In this document: piece by piece, positions 33,317 to 43,554 of the stretch | Layout: each line of letters opens with the position of its first letter | Numbering within the stretch: the first letter of the stretch is position 1 | Assembly: GCA_028023455.1 (NCBI GenBank) | Contig: JAQFVV010012496.1 | Span: 932,001 to 996,000 of the forward strand | Reading direction: 5' to 3' | From: Epiperipatus broadwayi | Lineage: Eukaryota > Onychophora > Udeonychophora > Euonychophora > Peripatidae | Length of the DNA: 64,000 nucleotides | Made by a program: the position numbers and the translations under genes | The notes under the pieces: generated by a model | What the model was told of the DNA's origin: nothing | Database searches by the model: none | Seen by the model: only the letters and a program-made list of their open reading frames with translations

Positions 33317-33320
33317 AAGA
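33160..33320 (+). mobile_element. HH-E repeat followed by (TA)n(GA)n
   Basis: TGTAGTTTTTTATACTTGAG, AAGTCTGCTTGTAGCAGTG, AAACCTTTGGTAGTG, then TTTTTATGCTGGTCTGGTTG matches the complement of 27046-27207. A hammerhead-like segment is at 33178-33214 (CTGC-TTGTA-GCAG stem, GAAAC, GGTA). A TA tract and (GA)n follow at 33278-33320. Confidence 0.65.
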
Positions 33321-33334
33321 GAGAGAAGAGCATC

Positions 33335-33800
33335 AGCTTAACATGTCTATAATTAACGTTGCCCAGTCAAAAGTTTTAATCTCTTTTAGGATACTGTAAT
33401 AACTATTTTATTTCATCTTTATTTTGCAATTAATAATACGCTGATGCGTTGCAGTGAAACTTTTTTATATAATAATTTCTATAGCTTTCTATAACATAAT
33501 TTCTGCAGGCTCAGCACTTTCAGAGTTTTGTTACTCCATAATCATAGCCTCTTTAGATTATTAACATCATTATATGCAAATATATGCAAAACTGTCTCCT
33601 ATATTATTCATTTTCTGGAAATGGCAAAACGAGTATCTTTTCTATTTATTGAGATGATGTCAATGATGATAAAATAAGCTTCCTTGATTTTTCTCTTGAT
33701 ATCATTCCTTTCTGTGCATAATATATTAGCCTTGGAGGGTTCAAATCTGTGGTTGAGCTCTTGCTGCTGGTCAGCAAATACAGAATGGCCTTTATTTGAT
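33335..33800 (-). pseudogene. PLE-1 3' end, inverted copy
   Basis: The minus strand reproduces the C-terminal GIY-YIG region and 3' UTR of the plus-strand PLE-1 beside it: the SVFADQQ, EPSKANILCTERNDIKRKIKEA and FAISRK codons, then the UTR to a (A)TAACAAAACTCTGAAAGTGC block. It is truncated at the junction with the plus copy near 33800. Head-to-head inverted 3' portions are typical of Penelope-like insertions. No functional protein is possible. Confidence 0.7.
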
Positions 33801-34345
33801 TATTGCTCTTGTATATGTGTATTTGAAGGCTTTCATAAAAGACTTCAGCAAAATAAAAAAGAAGACAGACAACATCTGACTGTTCCATATATACCTGCAG
33901 TAGCAAAAAACTTCAGAAATACTTTACAGAAAGAATTTAAACTAGGATTTAGAACCCTTCCAAATACCAATAGGCATATTAATAATACCAAAGATAAAAA
34001 ACATTGAAGCAACCCCCCAAGTAGTATATAGAATTGTGTGCTCTCAAATGGGGTGTGATGCTTTTTATTATAGTGAAACTCATGACACAATTGGCAATAG
34101 ATTGTCTCAACACAAATACACATATACAAGAGCAATAACTAAAAAAGAAGGCAGTTCTGTATTTGCTGACCACCAGCAAGAGGTCAACCACAGATATGAA
34201 CCCTCCAAGGCTAATATATTATGCACAGAAAGGAATGACATCAAGAGAAAAATCAAGGAAGCTAGTTTTATCATCAGTGATATCAACTCAATAAATAGAA
34301 AAGACACTTGTTTTGCCATTTCCAGAAAATGGATAATATAGGAGA
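33800..34345 (+). pseudogene. PLE-1: Penelope-like element, RT thumb and GIY-YIG endonuclease relic
   Basis: The first frame (to a stop near 34005) encodes the end of the RT region, with the PLE signature LTVPYIPAVAKNF at about 33876-33914 and GFRTLPNTNRHI. A frameshift in the A6 run at about 33997-34003 moves to the next frame. That frame starts VVYRIVCSQMGCDAFYYSET, i.e. the GIY-YIG module with YYSET for YIGET. RLSQH, SVFADHQQEVNH and NILCTERNDIKRKIKEASFI follow, matching the R..EH, H and N..KRK.KEA motifs of PLE endonucleases, to a stop at about 34339. The upstream RT is absent. Intact PLEs prime reverse transcription with this nuclease. Here the YIG glycine and frame are lost. Confidence 0.75.
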
Positions 34346-34664
34346 TAGTTTTGCATACATTTGCATATAATGATGTTAATAATCTAAAGAGGCTATGATT
34401 ATGGAGTAATCAACTCAATAAATAGAAAAGACACTTGTTTTGCCATTTCCAGAAAATGGATAATATAGGAGATAGTTTTGCATACATTTGCATATAATGA
34501 TGTTAATAATCTAAAGAGGCTATGATTACGGAGTAATCAACTCAATAAATAGAAAAGACACTTGTTTTGCCATTTCCAGAAAATGGATAATATAGGAGAT
34601 AGTTTTGCATACATTTGCATATAATGATGTTAATAATCTAAAGAGGCTATGATTATGGAGTAAC
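34284..34664 (+). repeat. 3 x 127-bp tandem repeat at the PLE-1 3' end
   Basis: Units 34284-34410, 34411-34537 and 34538-34664 begin CAACTCAATAAATAGAAAAG and are nearly identical. Each contains the last ~20 codons of the endonuclease frame plus the start of the UTR. Near identity means the amplification is recent relative to the frame damage. Confidence 0.9.
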
Positions 34665-35100
34665 AAAACTCTGAAAGTGCTTAGTCTGCAGAAATTATAA
34701 TCAAGAACGCCTACAGAAAATATTATATAAAAAGGTTCACCGCAATGCATCAGCATATTATTAATTATGTAGCCCATAGCAAACTCAAATTACCACCCAA
34801 TATTTTGTCAGTAAATGAATATCTCTATATATTTAACTAGAAATGTAGAACAAAAACAAAATTGATAAATTTCTCAAATTTTTATTAACCTGCAGTCGGA
34901 AAATTTGGTGAATAGTATCTTCTCTTTCACAGTAACTTCAAGTGTAACTGCCAGAGTGGGTTTTCCTCTGCAGAGGGCTAATTGAAGACCATTTTTTTGC
35001 CTTTACTATATATTTCAATATAAATAATACATACAACATATATACTAAGAAAATCTTGTTGATACTTTAAATTAAAAATATTTAATATATCAACATAGTC
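34665..35100. other. PLE-1 3' UTR remainder and AT-rich DNA
   Basis: 34665-34810 corresponds to the UTR seen inverted at 33340-33560 (CTGAAAGTGCT, CTGCAGAAATTAT, ATGCATCAGC). Beyond that nothing was recognised. Confidence 0.5.
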
Positions 35101-35102
35101 TG

Positions 35103-35225
35103 CTGAGTACGCTTTCGACTAACTGGTAGTCAAATTCATATTTATAATTCTTCTATAAATCTTGCAATCCTCTTAGCTAATTATAGCTATGAGTATGACT
35201 ACCAGTTAGTTGAAAGTGTACTCTT
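35103..35225. repeat. Small foldback
   Basis: GAGTACGCTTTCGACTAAC, then TGGTAGTCA, returns as TGACTACCAGTTAG, then TTGAAAGTGTACTC. Arms ~45 bp. Confidence 0.7.
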
Positions 35226-35355
35226 CACACTATGCGATGTATTTAACATTTTTATTTGGAAGTATTAAACAAGCATTTCTAAGTATATATGTGTGTAATA
35301 TTTTATATTGAAATATTCCGAGAAAAGTTTAAAAAGATTGGAATTACTTTACTAT

Positions 35356-35487
35356 ATATATATATTCAATTGGATTCCAAAAAGACCCAGAAAGTGACTA
35401 CATGTGAGATGGATAGATGAAATAAGAAAGTATATAGGACTGATGTGGAGAAAACAGACTAGAGATCAGAGAAGATGGATTGAATTT
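35356..35487 (+). pseudogene. LINE-R tail fragment, left part, split by RZ-B
   Basis: Plus-strand codons for NWIPKRPRK, then TTCEMDR*NKK-like and a degenerate W(R)..T.DQRRWIE match the LINE-R C-terminus. The sequence breaks off at AAGATGGATTGAATTT and resumes at 36247 after the RZ-B insertion. Only the final ~45 codons are present on this side. Confidence 0.6.
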
Positions 35488-36246
35488 AAGCCAATAAACA
35501 TCACATGACCACCACTTTTTATGCTTGTGTATAACTGTTTTAAAACAGGCAAAACTCACTTTGCGTATTGCCACACACAGCAAGCTATAGTAATCAATGG
35601 ATGCCAGAAGGCTTAATGCATAAAATCCCCATATAGTGCCTACTCATCCAATATCCCCAGACTAGTTTCTGGGCTGTGGCCTTCATCAGTGAGGAGCCTT
35701 GGATCTGAGAGCACTGCAACTAGATCTTAGGGTCTAATGCAATCCTCCAGCAACCACCTTTTATCTCCACTTAACTACAAAACTATGAGTCTTAAACTGA
35801 AAACACCTTGTTTTCAATCCAAGCCCATTAGCTTACATCGTCATATGGATCTGAACTCAGTTCAGTAGCCATACATTTTGGTGCCTTTGGTTCTTTAATA
35901 ACCATAGCCACCACTATCCTCCTATTAGGCAGGATTGGTTTTAAGCCAATAAACATCACATGACCACCACTTCTTATGCTTGTGTATAACTGTTTTAAAA
36001 CAGGGAAAACTCACTATACCTATTGCCACACACAGCAATCTAGAGTAATCAATTAGACCCTAAGATCTAAGTGCAGTGCTCTCAGATCCAAGGCTCCTCA
36101 CTGACGAAGGCTCAAGCCAAAAACTAGTCTGGGGATATTGGATGAGTAGGCACAAGATGGGGATTTTATGCACAAGCCTTCTGGCATCCATTGATTACTC
36201 TAGCTTGTTGTGTGTGACAATACATATAGTGAGTTTTGCCTGTTTT
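35488..36246 (-). mobile_element. RZ-B insertion, complete, with 16-bp TSD
   Basis: Inserted in LINE-R with target duplication AAGATGGATTGAA(T/C)TT at 35472-35487 and 36247-36262 (15 of 16 bases match). Reading on the minus strand: an inverted 5' piece (plus orientation, 36054-36246), a 5'-truncated monomer (36053-35943), then a full ~455-bp monomer (35942-35488) ending GTGATGTTTATTGGCTT. Hammerhead-like segments are at 35655-35693 (minus; core CTGATGA and GAAA both intact) and 36097-36133 (plus). Tandem monomers, inverted 5' piece and long TSD point to reverse-transcription-based insertion of a multimeric RNA. Confidence 0.8.
35655..35693 (-). ncRNA. Hammerhead-like motif, RZ-B, in dated insertion
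   Basis: Minus strand: CTCA/TGGG stem I, intact CTGATGA, stem II GGC...GCCC region (CCACA loop shifted by one base), A, GAAA, ACT/AGT stem III, GTC. All core bases except the 10.1/11.1 pair agree with the hammerhead consensus. Confidence 0.5.
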
Positions 36247-36311
36247 AAGATGGATTGAACTTGGAGAGTCCTTCATCCTGCAGTGGATTGATAATGTGAC
36301 AATGATAATAA

Positions 36312-36385
<74 letters not shown>

Positions 36386-36590
36386 AATACAGAAGAAAGG
36401 CTGGGATCAGAGAAAATGGACTACCTTAATTCTGGAATTGATTGATAATGGTTGACAATGATGATGATGGTGATGATATATATAGCAAATACAGAACAGA
36501 GGTTGGAGGTCAGAAAAAATTGATTGAACTTGGGGAGTCCTTCATCCTGTAGTGACTTGATAATGGTTGACGATGATGATATATATAATA
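36247..36590 (+). pseudogene. LINE-R tail, right part and two more tail fragments
   Basis: 36247-36315 completes the split fragment (ARWIELGESFILQWIDN, (GAT)n-like tail). After a (TA)n tract at 36316-36381, two further decayed tails follow (about 36385-36478 and 36485-36580), each ending in ATTGATAATGGTTGA or CTTGATAATGGTTGA plus GATGATG. Repeated 3' tails suggest tandem duplication or repeated insertion. Confidence 0.65.
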
Positions 36591-36599
36591 ATAGACTTA

Positions 36600-36985
36600 A
36601 TTAATATATAAAAATTTACTGTATAATATAGATGAATTTTCCTAAAGCCGTTATATTATTTGAATTAAATATTTCATAATATAGTCTGATTACAAAGCAT
36701 TTTTTACCATAATGTGTATATATGTCTGTGTGTAAGGGAAGTTAGTTGTGCAATGATAATTATATAATCTCTAACATCTAAATCTATGGAGACATTTATG
36801 CTACTATATTTAAATCATCCACAAATAATAATTACAAAGCAGAATCCCTAAGTATTTATTATATGACCAAATTTCATATAATACTTTTTATACATCTTTT
36901 ATATGCTAATAAGTTTCAGTTGAAAATGAATTTATTTATTTATTTCACTTTACAGTCATATTATGAAGATATATGTTTTATTAAA
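36600..36985. other. AT-rich sequence, nothing recognised
   Basis: Short ORFs only. No repeat recognised. Confidence 0.4.
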
Positions 36986-36989
36986 CTTC

Positions 36990-37285
36990 CCTTTTCCATT
37001 ATATATATAATACAAATAAAATGTCCATTAATTAAAAACTATTGTAATAACAATAAAAATGATAAATATAATATAATTAATTATTGTATACAGTCTTTCA
37101 ATCTGCAGAAGTACTTTTGTTAATTCCTTAAAGTGCATCAACTGCTGTTAAATTCAAACAAACAAAACGGAAGGAAACATCAATTCAAATTTCATCTATC
37201 ACGAATTTTAATGTTAGCAGCTTGACTATTAATTATATTCATTTTATTTCTATTTTTTAAAATTGCCTCCTTAATTTTTCTTTTA
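36990..37285 (-). repeat. PLE-2 3' UTR
   Basis: Lies directly downstream (minus strand) of the PLE-2 endonuclease. It contains TTAATATTAGCAGCTTG-like, GATGTTTCCTTCC, GGAATTAACAAAAGTACTT, CTGCAGATTGAAAGACTG and a final ATTAATGGACATTTTATTTG before a TA tract. Matching blocks occur at 14985-15330 and 45670-46110. Confidence 0.65.
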
Positions 37286-37529
37286 TTATAGTTTCCTCTC
37301 TTTATGAAGACTCTTAACACTTTTAATATCAAACTTAAATTTATATTTACATATCCTTTCATAATCCAAGAAAACTGAAGCAGTCATTAAATCATTATTA
37401 TTTTTACTTTTCACATGCTCATATAACAATTCATGCTCCTTTAATCTTTTTTCAATACTGCACCCCGATTCACCTATATATGATAACATACGTCCACAAA
37501 ACATTTGATACACAACATTGGGTTTTCTG
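37180..37529 (-). pseudogene. PLE-2: Penelope-like GIY-YIG endonuclease, interrupted
   Basis: The minus-strand frame from 37537 encodes KPNVVYQMFCGRMLSYIGES: the (G/V)(I/V)Y...YIG pair of GIY-YIG nucleases is intact here, with the catalytic R in the following EKRLKEHE. AASVFLDYE- and KFDIKSVKSLHKERK-type sequence follows, with EKRL and the terminal E region recognisable. A one- or two-base frameshift at about 37287-37292 moves the end into another frame (NYNKRKIKEAILKNRNK), the KRK.KEAI motif that closes PLE endonucleases. The 5' side is cut by a SINE-1 insertion at 37530. Upstream PLE sequence resumes at 37639 (SNLSSRKPN). The RT is not present. The nuclease core is better preserved than in PLE-1. 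Confidence 0.75.
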
Positions 37530-37638
37530 TCTTGCATTGGTGGTCGAGAGGTCAGTGTGATTGCCTTGCACTTGCAGGCAGTTGCCCGGGTTGCGGGTTC
37601 ACTTCCCGGCCGATGCTATGACACTTAAAAAAAAAAAA
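37530..37638 (+). mobile_element. SINE-1 inside PLE-2, 14-bp TSD
   Basis: TCTTGCATTGGTGGTCGAGAGG head, box B-like GGGTTCACTTCCCGGCC, GATGCTATGACAC end and A12 tail. Direct repeats CATTGGGTTTTCTG at 37516-37529 and 37639-37652 bound it. The duplication is of PLE-2 coding sequence, so SINE-1 moved after PLE-2 settled here. Confidence 0.9.
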
Positions 37639-37652
37639 CATTGGGTTTTCTG

Positions 37653-38094
37653 CTTGACAGGTTTGACAATTTTAATATCATGGATATGCAAATGAAAAAT
37701 TAAATATATGGTCCAAACAAAATTTAATTAGTTTAAAATGTAATTTATGCAATAAAATGTCACCTCAGATTATGAAAAACTATAATTCTCTCCATTTCTT
37801 TAGAATGTGTTACAAAATGCAAGTCATAACTTTTTCCAAGGTCTGTACTCCTCTAATGAGTGCTGCCCTCTTTTTATGTTTTTATGATGTCAATAGAAAA
37901 TGGCTGCTATTCTGATACATTTTTATATTGAAAACTACGAAAGTTTTTAAAATAATTAAATACCATGAAGAAAAATCCATACCTTATCTAATTCTCTACA
38001 AAAAAAGAAAATCGTGCAAGATTCATAAAGAATGGTGCAATATTTGTTGAGTTATAAAGTAACAAATACAAACAAACTTTCATATATATAAATT
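37653..38094. other. PLE-2 upstream remnant and AT-rich DNA
   Basis: 37653-37720 may continue PLE-2 upstream (minus). The rest has no recognised feature. Confidence 0.4.
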
Positions 38095-38205
38095 TCACTT
38101 TTATTGTTAAAAGGAGGTTGCCTTGACAACAGTTTGAGATTGTTGTTTGTTATTGATATTGGGATTGTTTAAGTATTGACTGGTTATTAATGATATATAT
38201 ATTCT
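38095..38205 (+). repeat. M1 repeat block
   Basis: TTTCACTTTTATTGTTAAAAG, GAGGTTGCCTTGACAACAG, TTGATATTGGGATTGT and TATTGACTGG: the standard M1 3' block, just left of the second 4.5-kb element. Confidence 0.75.
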
Positions 38206-41200
38206 AACCTAATCATAACAGAAACAAAATAAAACGACGTACGTACGGGCCATTCCTATAACCTAGTAAAATCAGTGAGCAGTATTATTAAATATAATAA
38301 TACGGACGCCTCCAACCCTCTATTGTCTAATATGATATTTGAAAACTCTTTGTTAGGTTAGTTATATAATTCGGCTACAGAGATATGCAGCTCAGACAGA
38401 GGTCGAATAAAAATAATTATCATTAATAAAATAGATTTAATAAAACCATTTAGAATAAACTAACATTCTCTCTCTATCTAAATACATTCTCTGAGCTATA
38501 AGTACTTGCACTGTTCGACAATGATGATGATGATTTTATTTCATTGTTAATATTACTGACTCAATAAAACATTCAGCAATTTGTCAATATGATCTCAATA
38601 TTTGATTATTATACAATTTAAAAGTTTCCATCTCTTTAACCATGCCACACTTGTAATATTAATCATACTGAATTAATTCTTTCTTTAAGAGCACTTATAA
38701 TACTGACACTAATCTCAGGGTTCTCTGTTATATTTAACAAAATGCTCGGCAGTATTGTGTTGTCCAATAGAACTGACACTCTGGTTGGCTATAGAAAACA
38801 TTTAACTTATTTAAATTCCAGGTGTCTTCATCCACATATCAACTATTATAATATTTAGCAAGATGATAACCTTATTAAAGAACAACGCATAATTTTGAAT
38901 AATTCTGCCAATTTATAATCCAGAATCTCAGTCGGAATGATGAAAAGACAAGGGTGCTTTTGTGTCCTTCCATCACCCATGACAACACAATAATTAAACT
39001 AAGATTTAATACTTAGCAATTCACTTACATGTGTATGGAACAATGTGCAATTAAACCTACTAGTTTGGGAATAAAGTGATTTTACACATCCATAAAATAA
39101 AATGTTTTGGTCTGAAGTTTCAATTCCATAAATAATTCTTATTAAATTAAAATATAATGAAATATTCTGATCTGCTTAAAATTGCCTATCTAGTGTATTT
39201 AATTTGAGATTTCATAAATAATTTTGGACTCAAGAAATTATTGCAATTATTATGCAGATACACTTTTATTTAACACATAAGAAAATGACTCAAAACAGCT
39301 TTTAATAAGACTATATTTATTATTAAATTCTAACAATATTCCAATTTATTCTTACAATTTAACAAAAACAATCCCTTAGGATTAACATAATAAACCAAAA
39401 TTATACACTTTAGTTGATCCCATATGGATAAAATAAAATAATAACTAATAGTAATTAGTCTATGCTTTTAGACTGGGATTTGAACTACTTCTTCATCTTT
39501 GCTGTACATTTATTTAGATAAAATATAACAAAATAAATATTATTGTCGATACACTAACTTATCAGTTTAGTGTATCTTATATGAACGGCTGCTTAACTTT
39601 ATTCTGACTATTTGTTTTAAAATAAAAATAATTGGATTCTAGGCAATGCGTACAAACGATTATTATCATCGTATCTTTAACTAAATGACAGTTTTTATTT
39701 AAATAACTTATTATAATTTATGGGTTATTTATCAGAAATTACATTTATTATTTTAATGTTTACCTGAATAACAACTGAAGTTGTTATACACACTGTTTCC
39801 TCCGTAGAAGTTATATTGTGAGGGCTACTTAATAATTAACTTGAATTAAACTTAGTATTTGAACCCTCCTTTGGCAAATAAAATTTATAAATCACAAAAT
39901 TTTAAACTTATTTTCTCCATTGACTCATGTGTAGATTACCCGCACTATTCCGACGCACAGTCCAGACATTGATTATATATACTAGCACTCTATTTTTACT
40001 AAATGGATCGTGAAGAATTTACCTCCAGTATACCCGTTATCTTGCCATAACTTTTAAATAAAACACAATATTCTACACCTTCCGTGGTGGAATTATCTCT
40101 ATTTCTCATGAGGAAAAGGGAATAATACCGTAGATACGAAGAGTTAACGACTATCTTAAAATAGTTTGGTGGGTCCTTGCCTCTTACCTGGGCATAATAG
40201 GAACACACACTAATATAATCCTCTCATGGGATTTTAACGAACGAAATGAACTAAATACGGTATAAATGCTGATCGTCCTGGCTCTGGGAAGCGATCGCTT
40301 GGGTTATAACCATACCCGAATTCTAGATTTATTTATTCCCCTCATGGAAAATAAAGCTTTTGGGGAGATTATTTTCCATCCCACAAATAAATACATACAA
40401 TTGTTACTAATGTGAATATTAATCATATACTGATGCTATTCGGGGCAAGACAAGCACATACACTAATTACACAAAATTTATATTCCGGGGTATACTTAAA
40501 TCAACGTCTGTAATCAATGGATAATACAAAATAAACATAATAATTTTCACCTTTGCCAAAGAAACATTCAACAAGTAATTGGTTATATAGTATTTTGAAC
40601 TAAATTAAGTGAATGCGTTAATAAAAAAAATAATTGGGAATAAATTCCGCAATTAACATAGTATAAATTTGTTTTAAACTTTAAATAAATAAGATTCTGT
40701 ATAGCACTTCTCTTTAATTACTTCTGATAATTTTAACTAGATATTTTATCTATTAAGTATCTGAACTTTTATACTTTTACGTATTTAACATATAAATTTA
40801 TACCCATAATTGCCTATCATAAGTAAACACATTTTTTAAAATTATTTTCCATGTCAAATATAAATTTAACCTAGAATAATTAAAAGAAAACATACCTTTA
40901 TGATTACAAGGTCATTTAAATACTACTTGAATATACATCTTTTAACCTGTTGATAAAAAAATATACATAATTTTTTCAAATAAAAAATATTACTTAACAA
41001 GTGTTTATTATCTTTCTAGAAAAATGTTTTTCCGTTGGCAATTTATTTAGATGAAGAATTTGATCCTTTCGTAGTTCACGAAGTAAAATTTTTTGAAATA
41101 AGAAACACATTTATTATTTCATTTTGATAAAAGTTGCTTCTATTCTGGGCATTTAATAATTAAGCAAAGAAAACATAATAGCGTTGGATATTAATTCTTC

Positions 41201-42752
41201 TTTGAATTAACTTATATAATTTTGGGATCCAAGAAAGACAATGCATAACTTAACATGACGAATATTTTGACGCTTGACGATCACATATATACAATTCTTT
41301 TCCTTTTTAATATTGGCGATATGTACCATTTTATTTAGCTAGCTGGTTTAAGACTAAACTAATGCGCGACTTTTAGGAAATATTATAATTATAAAGACGG
41401 CAGCTGACTTACGTAGATAGAATTTTAAGGACTCTAGTTGAGGTATAATATAACATATTATATTATAAAGTTATAATTAAGTCACTTATATTGGTAATTT
41501 TTATTCCTACTCTAGGAATTATAAGTCTTCTTTAATAATGAATTTCCGTAATATGCACGCATACAAAATTTTCAATACTTGCCTTGAGAAAATTTATATT
41601 TTCCTTTTAAAAATTATGCAGGTGCATAAGTAAATATCCTTTATCATTCATATTATTTCTAGATAATTTTCATTGAATAAATTATATTTTAATGTGAGGA
41701 GCTTTCATTATTTTTAAATGCAGACAATGTCAGTTAAAAAGAGCGCGAAATTTTATAGTTAACTTTCCTTAGCTTTTATAATATGTCTTTTAAATTATAA
41801 ATTTTTCTTTTATACCAAGAAAAAATTATCAAATAAGGTAAAGTTCATAAATAATTGTTTATTTGCTGGAAATTATTTATATTATTTACTTTAAACATAA
41901 TGACGCTTTCAGTGATTACTGTAGTCAATACGGTCATTTTAAACTTTAGCATACGATAGTATAATCTTTTAGTATAAAAACTTTATAATAGGTCGATGGA
42001 CATAGAAAAGCAGAATATCCTATCAATTAAGATTAGCCAAACATGATATAATCAAACATTTAATGGACTGATATTTATTTCTGCAATAAAAATTATAAAA
42101 AAAATTTGTTACCGAATTTCAGTACTGACTCCTCCTTGGACTAATAGCAGACTAACTTTTCTCCAGTTTTTGGCGGTCTTGTTTTATTTAGCGACCTCTT
42201 ACAGAGAAAAAATCATTTAATTATACATAAACAAAAGAAAGGGGAAAAAAAAACTTATTACAGTTATATTTTTCTGTATGGTTTAAATGGATTACAGAAT
42301 AATTTGACAAATAATGTAAAATAATAAATACATGTAATTGACACTGTTTATTAGTGGTGTATATTTCTGTATACATTATTGTCTAAAATAATTTAAAAAA
42401 TAAAATTACCAGAAGCTATTGTGTGTTATGATAAGACATTCGTTAATCCCCCCCCCTCTACCCATCTAAAATCAATTACTGTTTATAATATATGCTTTTA
42501 TACTATATTGAATTGCTCTTATGGTTAATATTTTTAATTAAATTATTCATGCTCTTTTTCAAAATGACATCAAATTACTAAATTTTTTAGTTATTTGCTT
42601 AAAATACGTTAAAGTGAGTAATTAGAATACTTTATTAATCACTTAATATTATTACTATTTTATTTCTTTATTTTCTAGAAAAAAGATAGCATTGTTTTCC
42701 TATGGAAACGATGCTAAATAGACCAAGTGTCAATAACACTAGGTTACAATAT
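38206..42752 (+). repeat. 4.5-kb ORF-less element, copy 2
   Basis: Same order of landmarks as copy 1: AAATGCTCGGCAGTATTGTG, GGGTCCTTGCCTCTTACCTGG, AAAGCTTTTGGGGAGAT, CCAAGTGTCAATAACACTAG. Left end TTCTAACCTAATC after TA repeats; right end AGGTTACAATATAT. The TATA-like minus-strand box of copy 1 reads CTATTTTTACT here, so it is not conserved. No real ORF. The two copies lie in the same orientation about 5.1 kb apart. Confidence 0.65.
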
Positions 42753-43105
42753 ATATGCAATAGATAATAAAAGATAGATAATAGATTCACCACCAACTTA
42801 TTGAAAATTTATCAATTTAGACATCTAGTAATAAACAAAAAAAAATTATTAGAAATGATATTTTAAACTCGTAATCATTTAATTATATCAAATAATGACA
42901 TTTTAAAATTAAGCATCTAAATTTATTTTCTGCTTTGATCCAGCTGATATCAAAGACTTGATTTTATAATAGTCTTAAAAATTATAAGCTGGATATTGAG
43001 ACTCTTAAAAACTATTTTATGATAATAAATGGATATATATATATTTCTTTAAATGTGTAAATTAAATAAATAAATTATAATCTTTAGTGGTGTCTATATA
43101 AATAT
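42753..43105. other. AT-rich sequence, nothing recognised
   Basis: No feature seen. Confidence 0.4.
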
Positions 43106-43109
43106 ATTG

Positions 43110-43265
43110 AACCATAAATAAAGGTAGAATTCCACTTTATTTTAAAATTTGAGATTCCACTTTTATTGTTAAAAGAAGGTTGCCTTGACAACAGTTTAAG
43201 ATTGGTGATTGTTGTTTATATTGGGATTATGTAAGTGTTGACTGGTTTCTAATGGTTATATATGT
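43110..43265 (+). repeat. M1 repeat block
   Basis: Two successive starts (CCACTTTATTTTAAA and CCACTTTTATTGTTAAAAGA), then AGGTTGCCTTGACAACAG and GTAAGTGTTGACTGGTTTC. Confidence 0.7.
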
Positions 43266-43550
43266 ATATATGTAAAATATATGAATTTAATACAAGACTC
43301 AATAAAGTTGGGAGGAAAATTAGCATTAAATAAAAGTTGGAAAATATAAAAATATTTTTTAGATTGAGATTGGTAAATAGAGGATATGATAAGATGATAA
43401 GTAAATCATGTGACATTTTGAATTAATGTAACATCTTGTCAAGGTTCAATTTTGAATGAAAGTTGATTAGTTGAAAATAAATACATGATTAAAAAATATA
43501 GTTATTAAGTTAACTGTTTACATATTCACTTCAGTGAGAATGTATATATA
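43266..43550. other. AT-rich sequence, nothing recognised
   Basis: No feature seen. Confidence 0.4.
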
Positions 43551-43554
43551 TATT

